Source: CAISDH01 sp964398805 (GTDB lineage: Archaea > Micrarchaeota > Micrarchaeia > Micrarchaeales > Micrarchaeaceae). From it: a DNA stretch of 15,448 nt. Under the pieces are notes generated by a model. That model worked only from the letters and a program-made list of their open reading frames with translations. It did not search any database and had not been told where the DNA came from. Location of the stretch: positions 1 through 15,448 of the forward strand of contig CAYNNI010000062.1 in assembly GCA_964398805.1 (NCBI GenBank). The letters are read 5' to 3'. Both the position numbers and the translations under genes were made by a program. This document shows, piece by piece, positions 1 to 6,486 of the stretch; the stretch's first letter is position 1, and every line of letters starts with the position of its first letter.

Positions 1-233
1 ATGCCATAGGCTTCGGCTACATAGAGACCAACTTCGCGAGCGGCACCGTGCCATCGCCTGAGGCGCAGAGCAGCGCGAAGGCATTCCCTATGCTGCTCGT
101 GCTGATGCTCGTCGCCATAGTGCTCGCGATCGTGGCAATCATCTTCTTCTTCCTGAGGGAGGAGAGGCCTCCGCAGGCAGAGGCGCCATCACAGAACGGG
201 CCCCAGCAAGACCTCTCACAGACTGGAATATAG
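1..233 (+). CDS. C-terminal end of a membrane-anchored protein (partial)
   Basis: The frame is open from the left edge and stops with TAG at 231-233, so this is the tail of a longer protein and not a short gene starting at the internal GTG at 48. About 30 visible residues are followed by one strongly hydrophobic segment (PMLLVLMLVAIVLAIVAI continuing into IIFFF) and then a charged LREE stretch. The tail after that is rich in Pro, Gln and Glu, about 25 residues long. This is the pattern of a single C-terminal transmembrane anchor with a short cytoplasmic tail, as seen in archaeal surface proteins. The family cannot be told from this fragment. It converges with the DUF99 gene, with only 13 bp between the two stops. 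Confidence 0.6.
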   Translation, partial: AIGFGYIETNFASGTVPSPEAQSSAKAFPMLLVLMLVAIVLAIVAIIFFFLREERPPQAEAPSQNGPQQDLSQTGI

Positions 234-242
234 CGGATCCGC
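233..242. other. 10-bp palindrome between convergent genes
   Basis: GCGGATCCGC is a perfect palindrome that fills most of the 13-bp gap between the convergent stops of the partial membrane protein and the DUF99 gene. It is short and has no T-run, so a terminator role is only a guess. Confidence 0.25.
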
Positions 243-246
243 GCAA

Positions 247-807
247 TCAAATGCGTCCCTTCGACTCCCCGGTTCCGACTCCGCTTGCCACGAGGTGCGC
301 CATGCGCAGCATCTCGTACGTGTGCCTCGCAAAACTAGACAGCTCGCGCTTTTCCAGCCTGCTCTGCAGGTGGAATCCCCCGATGCACGCGGTCTTCCTC
401 TTCGCCTGCTCCCTGACCAGAGCGACCCTGGCCTTTACATCGGCGCCGCTCTTCTTCCCGAACGCCTGCAGCGCGTGCACCAGCTTCCTGGGATCCGGCC
501 TTGCCCGCGTGAACACTATGGTCTCGGCATCGAGGCCCCTCTCCAGGGCAGGCACGTCCACGACGTTCAGGCCGGCTATCGCGATGCCGGTGAGCGCGGC
601 GATCCTTACCTGCTCCCCGAAGCGCGTCCTCGACACCATCGAGATTATCCTTTTCGTCGCGTCGTCGCCGTTCACCGCGACGCGCGAGGAGAGCACACCC
701 TCTATCCTGTCCTCTCTAGCGACTATTCCAACAAGTAGCGCGCGCTTCCTGCCCTGTATCGGGCCGCTTGCGACCGCCACGAACGCAGATCCACGCTTCA
801 TAATCAT
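247..807 (-). CDS. DUF99 (UPF0215, endonuclease dU-like) family protein, likely catalytically inactive
   Basis: The 186-aa product matches DUF99 along its whole length: the GVLSSRVAVNGDDAT block (residues 37-51), the GIAIAGLNVVD block (74-84) and the C-terminal MLRMAHLVASGVGTGESKG signature. DUF99 proteins have an RNase H-like fold related to endonuclease V, and some act on deaminated DNA as endonuclease dU. In the family the N-terminus normally reads GIDDGPF and the second motif LDGI. Here they read AVASGPI (residues 11-17) and LTGI (72-75), so the acidic residues of both motifs are gone. Family assignment is firm and inactivity is inferred. The ATG overlaps the rpoL stop in an ATGA arrangement, which marks it as the last gene of the operon. 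A second ATG lies two codons downstream. Confidence 0.88.
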   Translation of the reverse strand: MIMKRGSAFVAVASGPIQGRKRALLVGIVAREDRIEGVLSSRVAVNGDDATKRIISMVSRTRFGEQVRIAALTGIAIAGLNVVDVPALERGLDAETIVFTRARPDPRKLVHALQAFGKKSGADVKARVALVREQAKRKTACIGGFHLQSRLEKRELSSFARHTYEMLRMAHLVASGVGTGESKGRI

Positions 808-1070
808 TTCTTCTTCAAGAGCTGCCCCTTCAGGTCCTCGAACTCCTCGTCAAGGCCCTCTATCGCCTTGAGGAGGTCGCCCCTTGCGCTGCGCTTGCTC
901 TTCACTACGAGCAGGGGCCTGCCTACCTCTGGATGCTCCTTCTCCACGCCCGCGAACTCGACGCTGTCGTTCTTCAGCAGCGCGCTCGCGATGAGATCCG
1001 GCACCGTGAGGTCGCCGCTCTCGAACTCGATCCGGAGCTCCTTGGCGTCGTTCTTGATTACCTTTGCCAT
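804..1070 (-). CDS. rpoL: DNA-directed RNA polymerase subunit L (Rpo11)
   Basis: This 88-aa protein has the usual length and layout of archaeal subunit L: a short beta start, the SGDLTVPDLIASALLKND helix region (the family's HT-hPNLL segment), VEFAGVEKEHPEVGRPLLVV, and a C-terminal helix. Subunit L pairs with subunit D to form the alpha-like assembly platform of RNA polymerase. The usual HTL triplet of the first helix reads LTV here, a mild divergence. The start is preceded by GTGATACT-ATG, in which the TGA is the csl4 stop, so translation is probably coupled. Its 3' end overlaps the DUF99 start by 4 nt. Its place next to ribosomal protein genes and csl4 fits an information-processing operon. 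Confidence 0.93.
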   Translation of the reverse strand: MAKVIKNDAKELRIEFESGDLTVPDLIASALLKNDSVEFAGVEKEHPEVGRPLLVVKSKRSARGDLLKAIEGLDEEFEDLKGQLLKKK

Positions 1071-1074
1071 AGTA

Positions 1075-1773
1075 TCACGCGAAAATCTTCCTTATCTCGT
1101 CGGGCTTGTCGTAGTAGCTGCTCACCTTCCTGCGCTCCCTGTGCTTGCACAGCGGGCACTCGAGCACCCCCGCGCCCATGCTGGCCATCTCCCCACCGCA
1201 CAGCTCGCAGTTGGAGTGCACGACTCCGGCTTCCGGCGCCCTCATGTCAAGCGTGTAAGCGTCCTTGTCGTTGAAAGCGACCATCGCGAGTATCGTGTCG
1301 CCTACCTTGCACTGCTTCTCCTCGGGCTCGTGCGGCTCGCTGTGCCCGTAGCCGCGCTGCCTGTCCCGCGGCGCGAACTCAGGCCTGCCCCCGCGCCCCG
1401 CCCCGTCGCGCGAGAAACCGTGCGACCTGAAGTCCGGCCTGCCCCCTCCGAAGCCGGGCCTCGGCCTCGGGATCGGTATCTTGCCGTCCTTCAGCGCGAG
1501 AAACTCCTTGCCGTCCGACTTGATGTTCTGGAGCTTTACAAATATTACGCTCTTCATGTAGTCCGATACGTTGCCCAGCACCAGCATGCCCCTGTCTATC
1601 TCGTGCAGCTCCCTGCCTATCGGCATGACCCCTATCGTGCCGTTCTTTATGGCGACGCGGCCTAGCATCGACGCGTATATGCCGTTCTCCTCTACGTAGG
1701 TATTGGTGCCGTGCGCGTACTCCTCCTCCGCGGCGAGCCTTTCGCCGGGCACAACGATATCGTTTTCCTTCAT
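1075..1773 (-). CDS. csl4: Exosome complex RNA-binding subunit Csl4 with a low-complexity insert
   Basis: Csl4 caps the archaeal exosome and helps bring RNA to the Rrp41/Rrp42 core. Visible in the 232-aa product are the N-terminal Csl4 motif VVPGERLAAEEEY (residues 7-19), the first part of an S1-type RNA-binding domain (about 61-97), its second part from KVGDTILAMV (about 156-185), and a C-terminal zinc ribbon with Cys189, Cys192, Cys206 and Cys209. Residues about 98-153 form a Pro/Gly/Arg-rich stretch with several RG pairs that splits the S1 domain and makes the protein longer than a typical Csl4. The gene starts right after uS5; the sequence AAGGAGTGACCCG ahead of the ATG holds a good ribosome binding site and the uS5 stop. 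The family call is firm; the role of the insert is unknown. Confidence 0.93.
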   Translation of the reverse strand: MKENDIVVPGERLAAEEEYAHGTNTYVEENGIYASMLGRVAIKNGTIGVMPIGRELHEIDRGMLVLGNVSDYMKSVIFVKLQNIKSDGKEFLALKDGKIPIPRPRPGFGGGRPDFRSHGFSRDGAGRGGRPEFAPRDRQRGYGHSEPHEPEEKQCKVGDTILAMVAFNDKDAYTLDMRAPEAGVVHSNCELCGGEMASMGAGVLECPLCKHRERRKVSSYYDKPDEIRKIFA

Positions 1774-1777
1774 CGGG

Positions 1778-2440
1778 TCACTCCTTCGAGATGTTCTTCA
1801 TCCTGTTCATGCTGTCCAGGGCGCCGTACACCGCCAGCATCGTGTTGTACTTCGCCTTGGTCCTGCCCCGCGAGAAGCTCCACGCGTCCTTCACGCCCGC
1901 GAGCGCGAGCATCTTCTTCACCGGCTCGCTCGCGACTATGCCCATCCCCCTCGGGGCGGGCTTCAGTATGACTTCCACGCTGCCGCACCTGCCCTTTATC
2001 GTGAACGGTATGCTGTGCTTGGTTCCGCACAGGCACTGCCAGGATCCGCAGCCCAGCAGCACGGGTATTACGTGCCTTTTCGCGCTGAGCGTGGCGCTGG
2101 TTATCGCGGACTTTACCTCGACGTCCTTGCCCGAGCCCACGCCGACGTGGCCGTTGCCGTCGCCCACTATCGCGGTTGCACGGAACTTCATCTTCCTGTT
2201 GTTCTTCGTCATGCGCTGGACGCTTGCAATCTCCACGACCTCGCTCTTTATGTCCGGGAGCAGCATGTCTATTATTCCAGGCTCCTGTATGGGCCTGCCG
2301 GTCCTGAATATTTCCTCCACGCTCGTTATCCTGCGCTCCTTCACGTCCCTGCCGAGCTGCGTCCTAGGCTGCCACGCCTCTGCGTCGAACGCCTGGCGCC
2401 CCTCGTTGTCGTCGTATTTCCTTCTCCTGAAGTTTGGCAA
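1778..2440 (-). CDS. rps5: 30S ribosomal protein uS5
   Basis: The 220-aa protein has the archaeal uS5 layout: a charged N-terminal extension, the double-stranded-RNA-binding-like S5 domain with VQRMTKNNRKMKFRATAIVG and the GDGNGHVGVGSGK loop, then the C-terminal S5 domain with APRGMGIVASEPVKKMLALAGVKD. It sits at the mRNA entry side of the small subunit and contributes to decoding accuracy. The start is TTG at 2438-2440, directly after the uL18 stop. The sequence GTGAT-TGA-TTG keeps the 3-nt spacing between GTGAT and start codon used elsewhere in this operon, which supports this start. In most archaea uL30, uL15 and secY follow; here csl4 follows. Confidence 0.97.
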   Translation of the reverse strand: MPNFRRRKYDDNEGRQAFDAEAWQPRTQLGRDVKERRITSVEEIFRTGRPIQEPGIIDMLLPDIKSEVVEIASVQRMTKNNRKMKFRATAIVGDGNGHVGVGSGKDVEVKSAITSATLSAKRHVIPVLLGCGSWQCLCGTKHSIPFTIKGRCGSVEVILKPAPRGMGIVASEPVKKMLALAGVKDAWSFSRGRTKAKYNTMLAVYGALDSMNRMKNISKE

Positions 2441-2980
2441 TCAATCACTCAATATCTTCTTTTTCGCGGCCTCGAACAGCTCCGTGATCCTTGCCGCATC
2501 GAAGTTCGCCTTAGCGTAAAGGGAGAACTGCCCGCCCGCGGGCTTCATGGCTGCGTACTTGGCTATGTGCGCGCCAGATATCCTGCCCGCGTCGACCTCG
2601 CCGTTGAACTTTATGTTCATGCCTGCGTCCTTCACGCCCTTCGCTGCTGCGAATATGACAGAGCCCTTTACCGGCCTGTACAGGCCTATGTCAAGTATGC
2701 ACCCCTTCTCCGCGAGCCTCTTCGCCTTCTTGGCGAGCAGCATGCCTGTCAGGTATGCTGTGGGCATGTTGCCCCGCGGCTCCCAGCCGGCCTGCTTGAG
2801 CTCCGCGGAGTTCGCGCTGACAACTACGGCATCGCCGTCCTCCTTGTACGACACGAGCTGCATCAGTATGCGCCTGTTGCTCCTCCTGACTGCGACGCGC
2901 GGCATTCCGCTCTTCAGCATCTCTACGCGCTTCCTGTAGTCGGTGCTTGCATCCCTCCTCCGCGCTCTTTCGAATTTCAT
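2441..2980 (-). CDS. rpl18: 50S ribosomal protein uL18
   Basis: This archaeal-type uL18 (179 aa from the ATG at 2978-2980) binds 5S rRNA in the central protuberance. Recognisable blocks are the N-terminal RRRDASTDYRKRVEMLKSG, RVAVRRSNRRILMQLV, the TAYLTGMLLAKKAK helix, and LDIGLYRPVKGSVIFAAAKGVKDAGM. The ATG overlaps the eL19 stop by one base (TGATG). A TTG one codon upstream is possible but less likely. It lies between eL19 and uS5, the normal archaeal order. Confidence 0.97.
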   Translation of the reverse strand: MKFERARRRDASTDYRKRVEMLKSGMPRVAVRRSNRRILMQLVSYKEDGDAVVVSANSAELKQAGWEPRGNMPTAYLTGMLLAKKAKRLAEKGCILDIGLYRPVKGSVIFAAAKGVKDAGMNIKFNGEVDAGRISGAHIAKYAAMKPAGGQFSLYAKANFDAARITELFEAAKKKILSD

Positions 2981-3456
2981 CAAATGTGCCTCAGCTTCTC
3001 GCTCTTCTCGTCGCTTATCTGCACGCCGGCGCTCTTCGCCCTGCTTATCAGCGCTCCCTTGCTGAGGAAGGTGCCCCCGCGCACGAGCGCGTAGAGCGTC
3101 TTGAACTGCTCATTGGTTATGAGCTTCTCCTCCTTCAGCGCGCTAAGGACGCGCCTCTGCGACCTCATCCGCTTCTTGTGGTCTATGCCCCCCCTGGCCT
3201 TCGCCGTGCCGCGCCTCTTCCCGATGCCGCGGCTCCTCCCCTTCTTGCGCCTCGCCCTGAGCGCCTTTCCGCTCAGGCTGAGGTTGTGCTTCTCCGGCAG
3301 CGCGTAGACCTTGCCGCCCTTCACCAGCGCCCTGACGTCCTCGCTGGTCAGCGCGTTCTTCGCATCGTCCATCGCGCTCGGCTTTATCCTTATGCTGCCC
3401 ATGCCGCGCCCAGCGATCCTGCCCGCGAGCCTCTTCACAAGCTTCATGTTGCTCAT
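2980..3456 (-). CDS. rpl19e: 50S ribosomal protein eL19
   Basis: The 158-aa product starts at the ATG at 3454-3456 (MSNMKLVKRLAG), which overlaps the eL32 stop as ATGA. It shows the eL19 pattern: an N-terminal helical part with VRALVKGGKVYALP, the very basic KALRARRKKGRSRGIGKRRG stretch, and a C-terminal helical part. It is an archaeal/eukaryal large-subunit protein absent from bacteria. The same frame stays open far upstream to 3744, but that part is an antisense-like shadow inside eL32 and resembles nothing. An ATG three codons in (3447) is an alternative start. Confidence 0.96.
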   Translation of the reverse strand: MSNMKLVKRLAGRIAGRGMGSIRIKPSAMDDAKNALTSEDVRALVKGGKVYALPEKHNLSLSGKALRARRKKGRSRGIGKRRGTAKARGGIDHKKRMRSQRRVLSALKEEKLITNEQFKTLYALVRGGTFLSKGALISRAKSAGVQISDEKSEKLRHI

Positions 3457-3818
3457 TTGTACACACCGTTCGTGACGCGCACGCCATGCTGCGCTGCCAG
3501 GCGCGTCATCTCCGCGCGCTTGCGCGCCGAGACCGCCTTGGCTATGGTCACTGCCGCGCCCTGCGGCCTCGACTCCGCTATGGCGCGCAGCTCGCCCATG
3601 TTCCTCACAAGCGCGATGCGGGCATTGTCGCCGCGCCTGACCCCCCGCAGCTGCGCGGGGTTCCTGTAGCCTATCTCCGGCGACGCGCCGGCATAGCTCC
3701 TCTTTATGCGCTTCTTGCTGTCTATGCCGCGCTGCTTCCTCCATCTCGCCTTGACGCGCTTCCTGCCCCTGGTGCCGAAATTCGGAATGTTAAACCTCGG
3801 GTGATTCTTCTTCATCAT
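3453..3818 (-). CDS. rpl32e: 50S ribosomal protein eL32
   Basis: The product is 121 aa from the ATG at 3816-3818, or 120 from the adjacent ATG. It is basic and matches eL32: HPRFNIPNFGTRGRKRVKARWRKQRGIDSKKR, then PEIGYRNPAQLRGVRRG and ALVRNMGELRAI. This is the short archaeal form, near the compact end for the family, without the long N-terminal extension seen in some archaea. The start overlaps the uL6 stop (TGATGATG). It stands between uL6 and eL19, the standard archaeal order. The frame continues upstream to 3986 within uL6, but the sequence there is not eL32-like. Confidence 0.96.
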   Translation of the reverse strand: MMKKNHPRFNIPNFGTRGRKRVKARWRKQRGIDSKKRIKRSYAGASPEIGYRNPAQLRGVRRGDNARIALVRNMGELRAIAESRPQGAAVTIAKAVSARKRAEMTRLAAQHGVRVTNGVYK

Positions 3819-4342
3819 CACAATCCCTCTACCTCGTAGTACACGCCGTCCTGGAAGACGCGCGGGTCCTTGTCGACTATCTTGCACGCGGTGCGTATGT
3901 TGGCGGCGGTCTGCGAAACGTCGTCCCTGCTTACGCCGTAGACCCTGACGTCCTGGCCCTTCGCCTCGACCTTCGTGGCGCCGCATATGTCCGCCACGCG
4001 CGGGGAGCGCTCCCCTATGAGGTTGTTGACGAAAACCTTGCCTGTCTTGATCTCTATGCTCATCGGGAAATGCGCGAACACGGTCTTCATGCGCACCTCG
4101 AAGTACTGCGTGACTCCGAGCATGTCGTTCTGCAGCTCCTTCGCGACCGCGACCGCCGCCTCTGCGGACTTCTTCGCCAGCTTGCCCCCCTTGAGCGGCT
4201 CCAGCTCTATCCCGTCCTCCTTCTTCGAGACGCTGAGGAACTTCGAGTTCACGCTCCTCGCGTTCGTGCCGAGGCTCCCCTTGACCGTGACTACGTTGCC
4301 GCTGACCTCGGCGCTCACTCCCTGCGGTATGGGTATGATCAT
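3818..4342 (-). CDS. rpl6: 50S ribosomal protein uL6
   Basis: This 174-aa uL6 has the two tandem alpha/beta repeats of the family. Repeat 1 contains GVSAEVSGNVVTVKGSLGTNAR. Repeat 2 has FVNNLIGERSPRVADI, followed by the RVYGVSRDDVSQTAANI stretch that contacts 23S rRNA near the sarcin-ricin loop. It ends close to uL6's usual length. The start is preceded by GTGGT-TAA-ATG, similar in spacing to other starts in this operon, and lies 7 nt beyond the uS8 stop. Confidence 0.97.
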   Translation of the reverse strand: MIIPIPQGVSAEVSGNVVTVKGSLGTNARSVNSKFLSVSKKEDGIELEPLKGGKLAKKSAEAAVAVAKELQNDMLGVTQYFEVRMKTVFAHFPMSIEIKTGKVFVNNLIGERSPRVADICGATKVEAKGQDVRVYGVSRDDVSQTAANIRTACKIVDKDPRVFQDGVYYEVEGL

Positions 4343-4349
4343 TTAACCA

Positions 4350-4730
4350 CTAGTAGACGTAGGCAAGCAGCCTGCCGCCTATCCTCCTCTCCTTCGCTTC
4401 CCTGTTCGTCATGACGCCCTGCGGCGTCGAGAGTATGAGCACGCCGAAGTCCCTGCTGGGTATGTAGCGCGCCTCGTACTTCTGTATGTCCGCGTGCGCC
4501 AGGGCGTAGCGCGGCTTCACCACTCCGATGCTGTTGATCTTGTTCGACAGGTCTATCCTCAGCATCTTGAACTTCCCCTGCACGAACTCGTCGTAGCCCA
4601 CGATGTAGGACTCGCGCTTCAGGAGCTCCAGCACCGTCTTCAGGAGCTTCGTGGAAGAGACCACGCACTCCTGCCTGCCGATGCGCTCGTTCGTCTTTAT
4701 CTTGTTTATTGCGTCAGCGAGTCTGTCCAT
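4350..4730 (-). CDS. rps8: 30S ribosomal protein uS8
   Basis: The 126-aa product has the N-terminal uS8 helices (DRLADAINKIKTNERIGRQE) and the C-terminal block with IPSRDFGVLILSTPQGVMTNREAKERRIGGRLLAYVY, where STPQGVMT is the family signature for 16S rRNA helix 21 binding. The start ATG follows ATGATACC, which includes the uS14 stop. Neighbours uS14 and uL6 are in normal archaeal order. Confidence 0.97.
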   Translation of the reverse strand: MDRLADAINKIKTNERIGRQECVVSSTKLLKTVLELLKRESYIVGYDEFVQGKFKMLRIDLSNKINSIGVVKPRYALAHADIQKYEARYIPSRDFGVLILSTPQGVMTNREAKERRIGGRLLAYVY

Positions 4731-4734
4731 GGTA

Positions 4735-4893
4735 TCATCCGTACTTCTTGAATCCGAGCTTTGCAGCCACTTCGCGGAAGTCGCGCCTGCACAGGATCAG
4801 GCCGTGCGACCTTATCAGGCCCCTGCTCGAGCCGCATAGCCTGCACTTGCGCGCGCCCTTGCCCCTGAACTTGTTCTCTTGTCTAACCTTCAT
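4735..4893 (-). CDS. rps14: 30S ribosomal protein uS14, zinc-type with a changed fourth ligand
   Basis: This 52-aa gene was found by reading the gap between uL5 and uS8. The product begins MKVRQENKFRGKGARKCRLC and ends REVAAKLGFKKYG, clearly archaeal uS14. The zinc site of this short form is normally CxxC-x14-CxxC. Here Cys17, Cys20 and Cys35 are present, but the fourth position (38, codon 4780-4782) is GAC, aspartate, giving CRRD. Asp may still bind zinc, so the fold may hold; this is inference. The start overlaps the end of uL5 by 11 nt (4883-4893). The stop TGA lies in the ribosome-binding stretch of uS8. Confidence 0.95.
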   Translation of the reverse strand: MKVRQENKFRGKGARKCRLCGSSRGLIRSHGLILCRRDFREVAAKLGFKKYG

Positions 4894-5398
4894 ACATGCT
4901 CACGTTGAATTCCTTCTTAGCGTAACCCCACAGCTCCGCGGGCTTTATGATCTTGTGGTGCTTCGGCACCTCGCTCGCGCGCCTCTTCCTCTGCTCTATG
5001 CGTATGCCTGGCCTCGCGAACGCCATGTTGACGTTCATGCCGAGCATGCCGATCTTCGGGTCGTACTTAACGCCGCTGATGTCTATGTACTCCTTGATCC
5101 CGAAGCTTATGCTGTTCTGCGTCACTGCGTACTTGGTAAGCTTGTTGTCCACGGCCTCCAGGAGCTTGGCTGCCATGGCCTTCGCGGGCGCGCCCCTGAG
5201 CGTGACGAAAGTGCCTATCTTCTGGCCCTTCGTGGTCTTGAACCCCGGTATGCGCTTCTTCGATATCTCGTCCGCCGGCTTCCTCGCGGTTATGAGCTCC
5301 AGGAGCTTCCTCGCGTTGGCGAGGACCTGCGGATCCGTGCCGGTGCCTATGTTTATGACGAGCTTCTCAAGCCTTGCCGCGTGCATCGGGTTTTCCAA
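4883..5398 (-). CDS. rpl5: 50S ribosomal protein uL5
   Basis: The 171-aa uL5 binds 5S rRNA and contacts P-site tRNA. Family blocks seen are NPMHAARLEKLVINIGTG, the RKPADEISKKRIPGFKTTKG loop, GTFVTLRGAPAKAMAAKLL and ISFGIKEYIDISGVKYDP. The start is TTG at 5396-5398. It gives MENPM, which fits the archaeal uL5 N-terminus (...NPMR...), and it has GTGAT-TGT-TTG at the operon's usual 3-nt spacing. The ATG at 5386 would cut off conserved residues. The 3' end overlaps uS14. Confidence 0.96.
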   Translation of the reverse strand: MENPMHAARLEKLVINIGTGTDPQVLANARKLLELITARKPADEISKKRIPGFKTTKGQKIGTFVTLRGAPAKAMAAKLLEAVDNKLTKYAVTQNSISFGIKEYIDISGVKYDPKIGMLGMNVNMAFARPGIRIEQRKRRASEVPKHHKIIKPAELWGYAKKEFNVSMYEG

Positions 5399-5402
5399 AC
5401 AA

Positions 5403-6080
5403 TCACTTGGTGACGATTATGTTCCTTACCAGGGTCTCGAACCTGCTGCCGTCCTTCCTCTCTATTATCACAGAGCCCTCGCTGCTCATGCTGCCCTTCA
5501 AGAGGCCCTTCACCGCGCCCTCGGTGCCTGCGTGCATGCCGCCTATGACCGTGCACTGCGCGCCCTCGCCGAGCTTCAGCCTTTCCGCGACCTTGCCCTT
5601 CTCGACCGTGACCGAGTCGCTGACCCGTATCTCCGCGCTCCCGGGCACAGCGGAGCCGTCGTGCAGCCTCAGCATGAGCCTTCCGCCCTGCTCCTTGTAC
5701 TTTCCGAGCACCTTGTAGAGGTTGGCCTCCTGCTCGCCTACCGGCAATGCCTTGACCTGCCCCTGCTCGTCCATCCCTATGCGGAAGCGCTTGCCCTCCG
5801 CCGCGATCTCGACTATGTCGTTAAGTCCGACCGCGTACTTCCTGTCCTTGACCGGATTGCCGTTGACGAGTACGGTGCGCGTGTTGAGCATCCTCTTCGC
5901 GCCGACCACGTTCTTCGCGAACTCAAGCTTCTCAAGGAGCAGCGCTATAGGCACAGCGTTCTTGAGCGTATGCCTTCCGGCTCTGGGCCTCGTCACGTAC
6001 TTGTGCTCCTTCCTGTGGATGTCGAAGAACGCCGGGGCGTTCAGCCTTTTCATGTGCCTTGCGTTTCCATGCTTTGCCAT
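5403..6080 (-). CDS. rps4e: 30S ribosomal protein eS4
   Basis: The 225-aa protein has the archaeal/eukaryal eS4 layout: an N-terminal segment (KRLNAPAFFDIHRKEHKYV, then RPRAGRHTLKNAVPIALLL), an S4 RNA-binding domain (about residues 50-100, with NTRTVLVNGNPVKDRKYAVG), a central domain, and a C-terminal KOW-like part (VIGGMHAGTEGAVKG). It is slightly shorter than many homologs. The start ATG follows AAGTGATACG, with the TGA being the uL24 stop. Its place between uL24 and uL5 is diagnostic for archaea. Confidence 0.97.
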   Translation of the reverse strand: MAKHGNARHMKRLNAPAFFDIHRKEHKYVTRPRAGRHTLKNAVPIALLLEKLEFAKNVVGAKRMLNTRTVLVNGNPVKDRKYAVGLNDIVEIAAEGKRFRIGMDEQGQVKALPVGEQEANLYKVLGKYKEQGGRLMLRLHDGSAVPGSAEIRVSDSVTVEKGKVAERLKLGEGAQCTVIGGMHAGTEGAVKGLLKGSMSSEGSVIIERKDGSRFETLVRNIIVTK

Positions 6081-6084
6081 CGTA

Positions 6085-6486
6085 TCACTTCTGTGCAGTT
6101 GCCTCGGGCTTTGCGACCTGGCCTGCCGGCCTCTGGCCGAGCCTCTTCGCCCTGAGCTTGTCCTCGAGGTTGAGCTCGGTTATGTAAACGTTGTTCGCGC
6201 TTATCGGCACGCCGTACTCCTTGCCCCGCGCGTTCTTCCTTGTGACAGAGTCGATCGTGATCTTGCCGGAGCGCAGGTCAACGCTGGTGACCTTCCCGCT
6301 CCTGCCCTTGCTGCCTCCGGCCGTGACCTTCACCGTGTCGCCCTTCCGGACCTGCGCGCGCTTCTTGCTTATCCCCAGCTTCTGGCGCGCTGCCTTGTCT
6401 ATGTGCGCATGCACGAAGTTCTGGCGCACGTGCAGCGGCGCGGTGTATCTGAATAATCGTTGCTTTCTTGGCTGTCCTCCGACCAT
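6085..6486 (-). CDS. rpl24: 50S ribosomal protein uL24
   Basis: The protein is 133 aa from the ATG at 6484-6486 (MVGGQPRKQRLF). A KOW motif is clear (VRKGDTVKVTAGGSKGRSGKVTSVD), preceded by HAHIDKAARQKLGISKKRAQ and followed by VYITELNLEDKLRAKRL. It is an early assembly protein near the exit tunnel. Two ATGs are adjacent; the second keeps GTGAT-ATG-ATG at the 3-nt spacing seen in this operon and overlaps the uL14 stop by one base. The Ala/Lys/Pro tail at the C-terminus has no family signature. The same frame upstream to 6696 lies inside uL14 and is not coding. Confidence 0.95.
   Translation of the reverse strand: MVGGQPRKQRLFRYTAPLHVRQNFVHAHIDKAARQKLGISKKRAQVRKGDTVKVTAGGSKGRSGKVTSVDLRSGKITIDSVTRKNARGKEYGVPISANNVYITELNLEDKLRAKRLGQRPAGQVAKPEATAQK

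Noticed and set aside
48..233. Complete 61-aa gene starting at the GTG at position 48
   Set aside because: The frame is open all the way to the window edge, so the sequence is more likely the tail of a longer protein.
1703..3094. Long plus-strand open frame (463 codons) opposite uS5, uL18 and csl4
   Set aside because: It is a shadow of GC-rich genes on the other strand. The translation is a biased mix of Leu, Arg, His and Tyr with no family pattern, and the minus-strand proteins are unmistakable.
3457..3986. N-terminal extensions of the eL19 and eL32 frames into the upstream genes
   Set aside because: The extra residues do not resemble either family, lie inside eL32 and uL6 coding sequence, and overlapping ATGA/TGATG starts explain the true beginnings.
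4947..6155. Plus-strand open frame (402 codons) opposite uL5 and eS4
   Set aside because: Same reason: antisense shadow with no recognisable domains.
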